From positions 1,488,001 through 1,552,000 of the forward strand of contig OZ240666.1 of the NCBI GenBank assembly GCA_965198675.1: DNA of 64,000 bases, given 5' to 3'. Origin of the DNA: Prochloron sp965198675. GTDB lineage: Bacteria > Cyanobacteriota > Cyanobacteriia > Cyanobacteriales > Prochloraceae. Positions 62,480 to 64,000 of the stretch are shown here, piece by piece (position 1 is the stretch's first letter; each line of letters starts with the position of its first letter). The notes beneath the pieces were generated by a model. That model made no database searches and was not told where the DNA came from. It saw only the letters and a list, made by a program, of their open reading frames with translations. The position numbers were made by a program, and so were the translations under genes.

Positions 62480-63212
62480 GTAAATCAAATAAAACCGAGT
62501 TCATATAATTTTCAGCCCACTCAGGACCGAATGCTTTTTCCAAAACTCTCCGGGTTTTATCGTTCCGCTGTTGTTGACTGCAATAATAGCGCTGTCCTGC
62601 AAGATATGCAGCTTGTTCTTCTACCGATAAAGGTTGAACTTGAATAGCTTGACTACAGTGAATGTGGAGAAATTCCTCCACTCTTTCCAGAAAAGCCATC
62701 TCTTCTGCTGGACTATCCGGGCGAATAAAAAGGCAAAACTCTGAGAATATATCCCCCCATTTGGGCAAATCCCGAGGTTGAGAGAATGCCAAGCTAGACC
62801 CAGTAGCAAGAGCATTTCGATAGGATTCTGGGAGAGTACGTTGGGGATTAGTGGGAGAAAGATCCGCGATCGCCGCACTTATTCGGGTTTTTCCCCCCAC
62901 TAAATCGCAACCAAACATAGGTAAGGGATATTCCGGTCGGGGAAACATGACGCAGTGCAAAATATCCAGATTTGGCCCCACCTTAGCTAATTCTAAGTGC
63001 ATTTTGCGAAACTGGGGCGTTTGGTAGCAGCGGTTTTCAATGGTCAGTTTTTCCCCTTCCAGTCTTCCTTCTACGTAACCCAACCCCTCTGGTAAGTCAT
63101 AGGGTTCCAGGTGGAGATATTTTGCCCAACAGGACTCGATACCCCGGGCTAGTTGGCCGATTAAAGGGTGTAGTTCTTCGCGCAAAGAGTTATGAACAGA
63201 GGTTTTTAACAT
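62469..63212 (-). CDS. pcyA: Phycocyanobilin:ferredoxin oxidoreductase
   Basis: 247 residues. It reduces biliverdin IXalpha with four electrons from ferredoxin to phycocyanobilin, the chromophore of phycobiliproteins and many phytochromes. Motifs: LDILHCVMFPRPEYPLPMFGCD (with catalytic His and Asp/Glu neighbours), RDLPKWGDIFSEFCLFIRP, and FLHIHCSQAI. The tail has YYCSQQQRNDKTRRVLEKAF, typical of PcyA. Normal length. Its start is 66 bases from the divergent tatA. Confidence 0.96.
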   Translation of the reverse strand: MLKTSVHNSLREELHPLIGQLARGIESCWAKYLHLEPYDLPEGLGYVEGRLEGEKLTIENRCYQTPQFRKMHLELAKVGPNLDILHCVMFPRPEYPLPMFGCDLVGGKTRISAAIADLSPTNPQRTLPESYRNALATGSSLAFSQPRDLPKWGDIFSEFCLFIRPDSPAEEMAFLERVEEFLHIHCSQAIQVQPLSVEEQAAYLAGQRYYCSQQQRNDKTRRVLEKAFGPEWAENYMNSVLFDLPTE

Positions 63213-63277
63213 TCAAAGGCATTGAGTGTCCTCACATCTATGTTAGAATGAGTGGGCATTTTAGGGAAGTAGTCTCT

Positions 63278-63439
63278 ATGTTAGGTTTGGGCTGGGCTGA
63301 AGTCATAGTCATCGGTGTTGTAGCACTGTTGTTCTTCGGTCCCAAGAAGATACCGCAAATTGGCAGTACACTCGGTAAAACCTTGCGGGGTTTTAAGGAG
63401 GAAGTTCATGGACAGTCATCTGAAGATGAAGAAATCTAA
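63278..63439 (+). CDS. tatA: Sec-independent translocase subunit TatA/TatE
   Basis: 53 residues. MLGLGWAEVIVIGVVALLFF is the short membrane helix; GPKKIPQIGSTLGKTLRGFK is the FGPKxLP hinge and amphipathic helix; the tail is acidic. TatA oligomers form the protein-conducting part of the twin-arginine system in thylakoid and plasma membranes. The frame is open far upstream, but the Met at 63278 gives the standard protein. Its stop overlaps the stop of the convergent lepB by 3 bases. Confidence 0.93.
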   Translation: MLGLGWAEVIVIGVVALLFFGPKKIPQIGSTLGKTLRGFKEEVHGQSSEDEEI

Positions 63440-64000
63440 AATGAACCCAGATGCCTTATTGGCCAAAAGCGGTAAACAGCGCGACCAATCACGTTTTTCT
63501 GGGGTAAGTAGCCCCAAATGTGGGAGTCATTGCTGTTGTTGCGGTTGTCTCCCATGACAAAGAGGAAGTCGGGGGGTACTTGTACTGGTTTTAATTCATA
63601 TCTGGGAGCTGCCGCAATGTACTTTTCCTCTAAGGGTTGGTTGTCTATGTAAACAATACCGTCGTGAACCGCTACGGTTTGACCTGGTTCACCAATGACT
63701 CGTTTAATAAAGGCTTGGTCTTTTCCATACCCTAGCATTTGCAGTTGGGGGGGCGGCTGAAAAACCACAATGTCTCCCCTGTGGGGTGGGTGTAAATGGT
63801 AAGACAGTTTTTCCACCACCAGGCGATCGCCTGTTGCTAAGGTGGGTACCATGGAATCAGAAGGAATGTAGCGGGGTTCAGCGACAAAAACTCGAATCAG
63901 AAACGCCCATAATAGGGCAATGAGAATGATTTGACCATTTTCCTTGATTTGCTTCCAGAATGGGGTCTTAGTAGGTTCCGGTTGTTTTGCTACTTCTATT
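63436..64000 (-). CDS. lepB: Signal peptidase I, N-terminus cut by window edge
   Basis: 188 residues visible. A membrane segment (IILIALLWAFLIRVFV) is followed by catalytic Ser in YIPSDSMVPTLATGDRL, general-base Lys in AFIKRVIGEPGQTV, and GDNRNNSNDSHIWGYLP in box E. It removes signal peptides from exported proteins at the membrane surface. The frame continues upstream beyond 64000 with IEVAKQPEPTKTPF, so the start is outside. Convergent with tatA. Confidence 0.95.
   Translation of the reverse strand, partial: IEVAKQPEPTKTPFWKQIKENGQIILIALLWAFLIRVFVAEPRYIPSDSMVPTLATGDRLVVEKLSYHLHPPHRGDIVVFQPPPQLQMLGYGKDQAFIKRVIGEPGQTVAVHDGIVYIDNQPLEEKYIAAAPRYELKPVQVPPDFLFVMGDNRNNSNDSHIWGYLPQKNVIGRAVYRFWPIRHLGSF

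Overview
The window is chromosomal DNA of a cyanobacterium. Direct pointers are a Rubisco assembly chaperone (Raf1), the response regulator RpaB, a CCB2/CCB4-type cytochrome b6f assembly factor, NdhL, sucrose-phosphate phosphatase, the bilin reductase PcyA, and frequent GCGATCGC (HIP1) palindromes inside genes. No genus can be fixed from the sequence alone. The very high load of small palindromic repeats, TnpB remnants, a group II intron, STAND/Roco signalling proteins and Uma2 copies suggests a large-genome, probably filamentous cyanobacterium.

Layout. 1-2700: a HEPN-like gene coupled to a KGGVGR-type ParA ATPase that runs off the left edge, then a decayed TnpB. 2.8-10.3 kb: raf1, a membrane M48 peptidase, radA, rpaB and a b6f assembly factor. 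11-14.1 kb: a leucine-rich-repeat Roco GTPase cut by an in-frame TGA. 14.3-20.5 kb: sat, an RsbW/RsbU-like partner-switch pair (the phosphatase also carries an in-frame TGA), a LabA-like NYN protein, leuA and a retropepsin-like protein. 20.5-26 kb: accessory DNA with Uma2 copies, a beta-barrel gene, tandem repeats, a decayed nucleotidyltransferase and a toxin-antitoxin remnant. 26-27.3 kb: ccdA and queF. 27.4-30.9 kb: a 2.5-kb group II intron with its maturase inside a membrane-protein gene. 31-35.5 kb: three Uma2 genes, a sulfurtransferase, another broken TnpB and tRNA-Leu(UAA). 35.7-37.9 kb: ndhL, DUF3007, trpA and spp. 38-46.3 kb: a large metallophosphoesterase-STAND-TPR-cold-shock-like gene split by a TnpB element. 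46.3-51.9 kb: ilvH, an alpha/beta hydrolase, infC, aroA and a ferritin-like protein. 52-54.4 kb: an Xre/RES toxin-antitoxin module between two inverted copies of a 235-bp transposon derivative. 54.4-64 kb: a sterol-desaturase-family protein, two class A PBPs, tyrS, pyrF, pcyA, tatA and lepB.

Core genes are single, compact and often coupled by 4-base ATGA overlaps (trpA-spp, tyrS-pyrF, HEPN-ParA). The accessory genes are strikingly damaged: nonsense codons, frameshifts and repeat insertions hit the Roco protein, the PP2C regulator, the STAND gene, RES, a RelE-like toxin, a nucleotidyltransferase and all three TnpBs. At least six families of short palindromic or tandem repeats are scattered through the window. 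Several copies lie inside reading frames without breaking them, and one family (TTACCAGT) supplies the last codons of at least three unrelated proteins.

The strongest candidate for an unusual system is the metallophosphoesterase-STAND-TPR-cold-shock protein with a small overlapping coiled-coil ORF upstream. Its architecture is what one would expect of a conflict or immune sensor, but in this strain the gene is split by an insertion. The HEPN/KGGVGR pair at the left edge is the second candidate.
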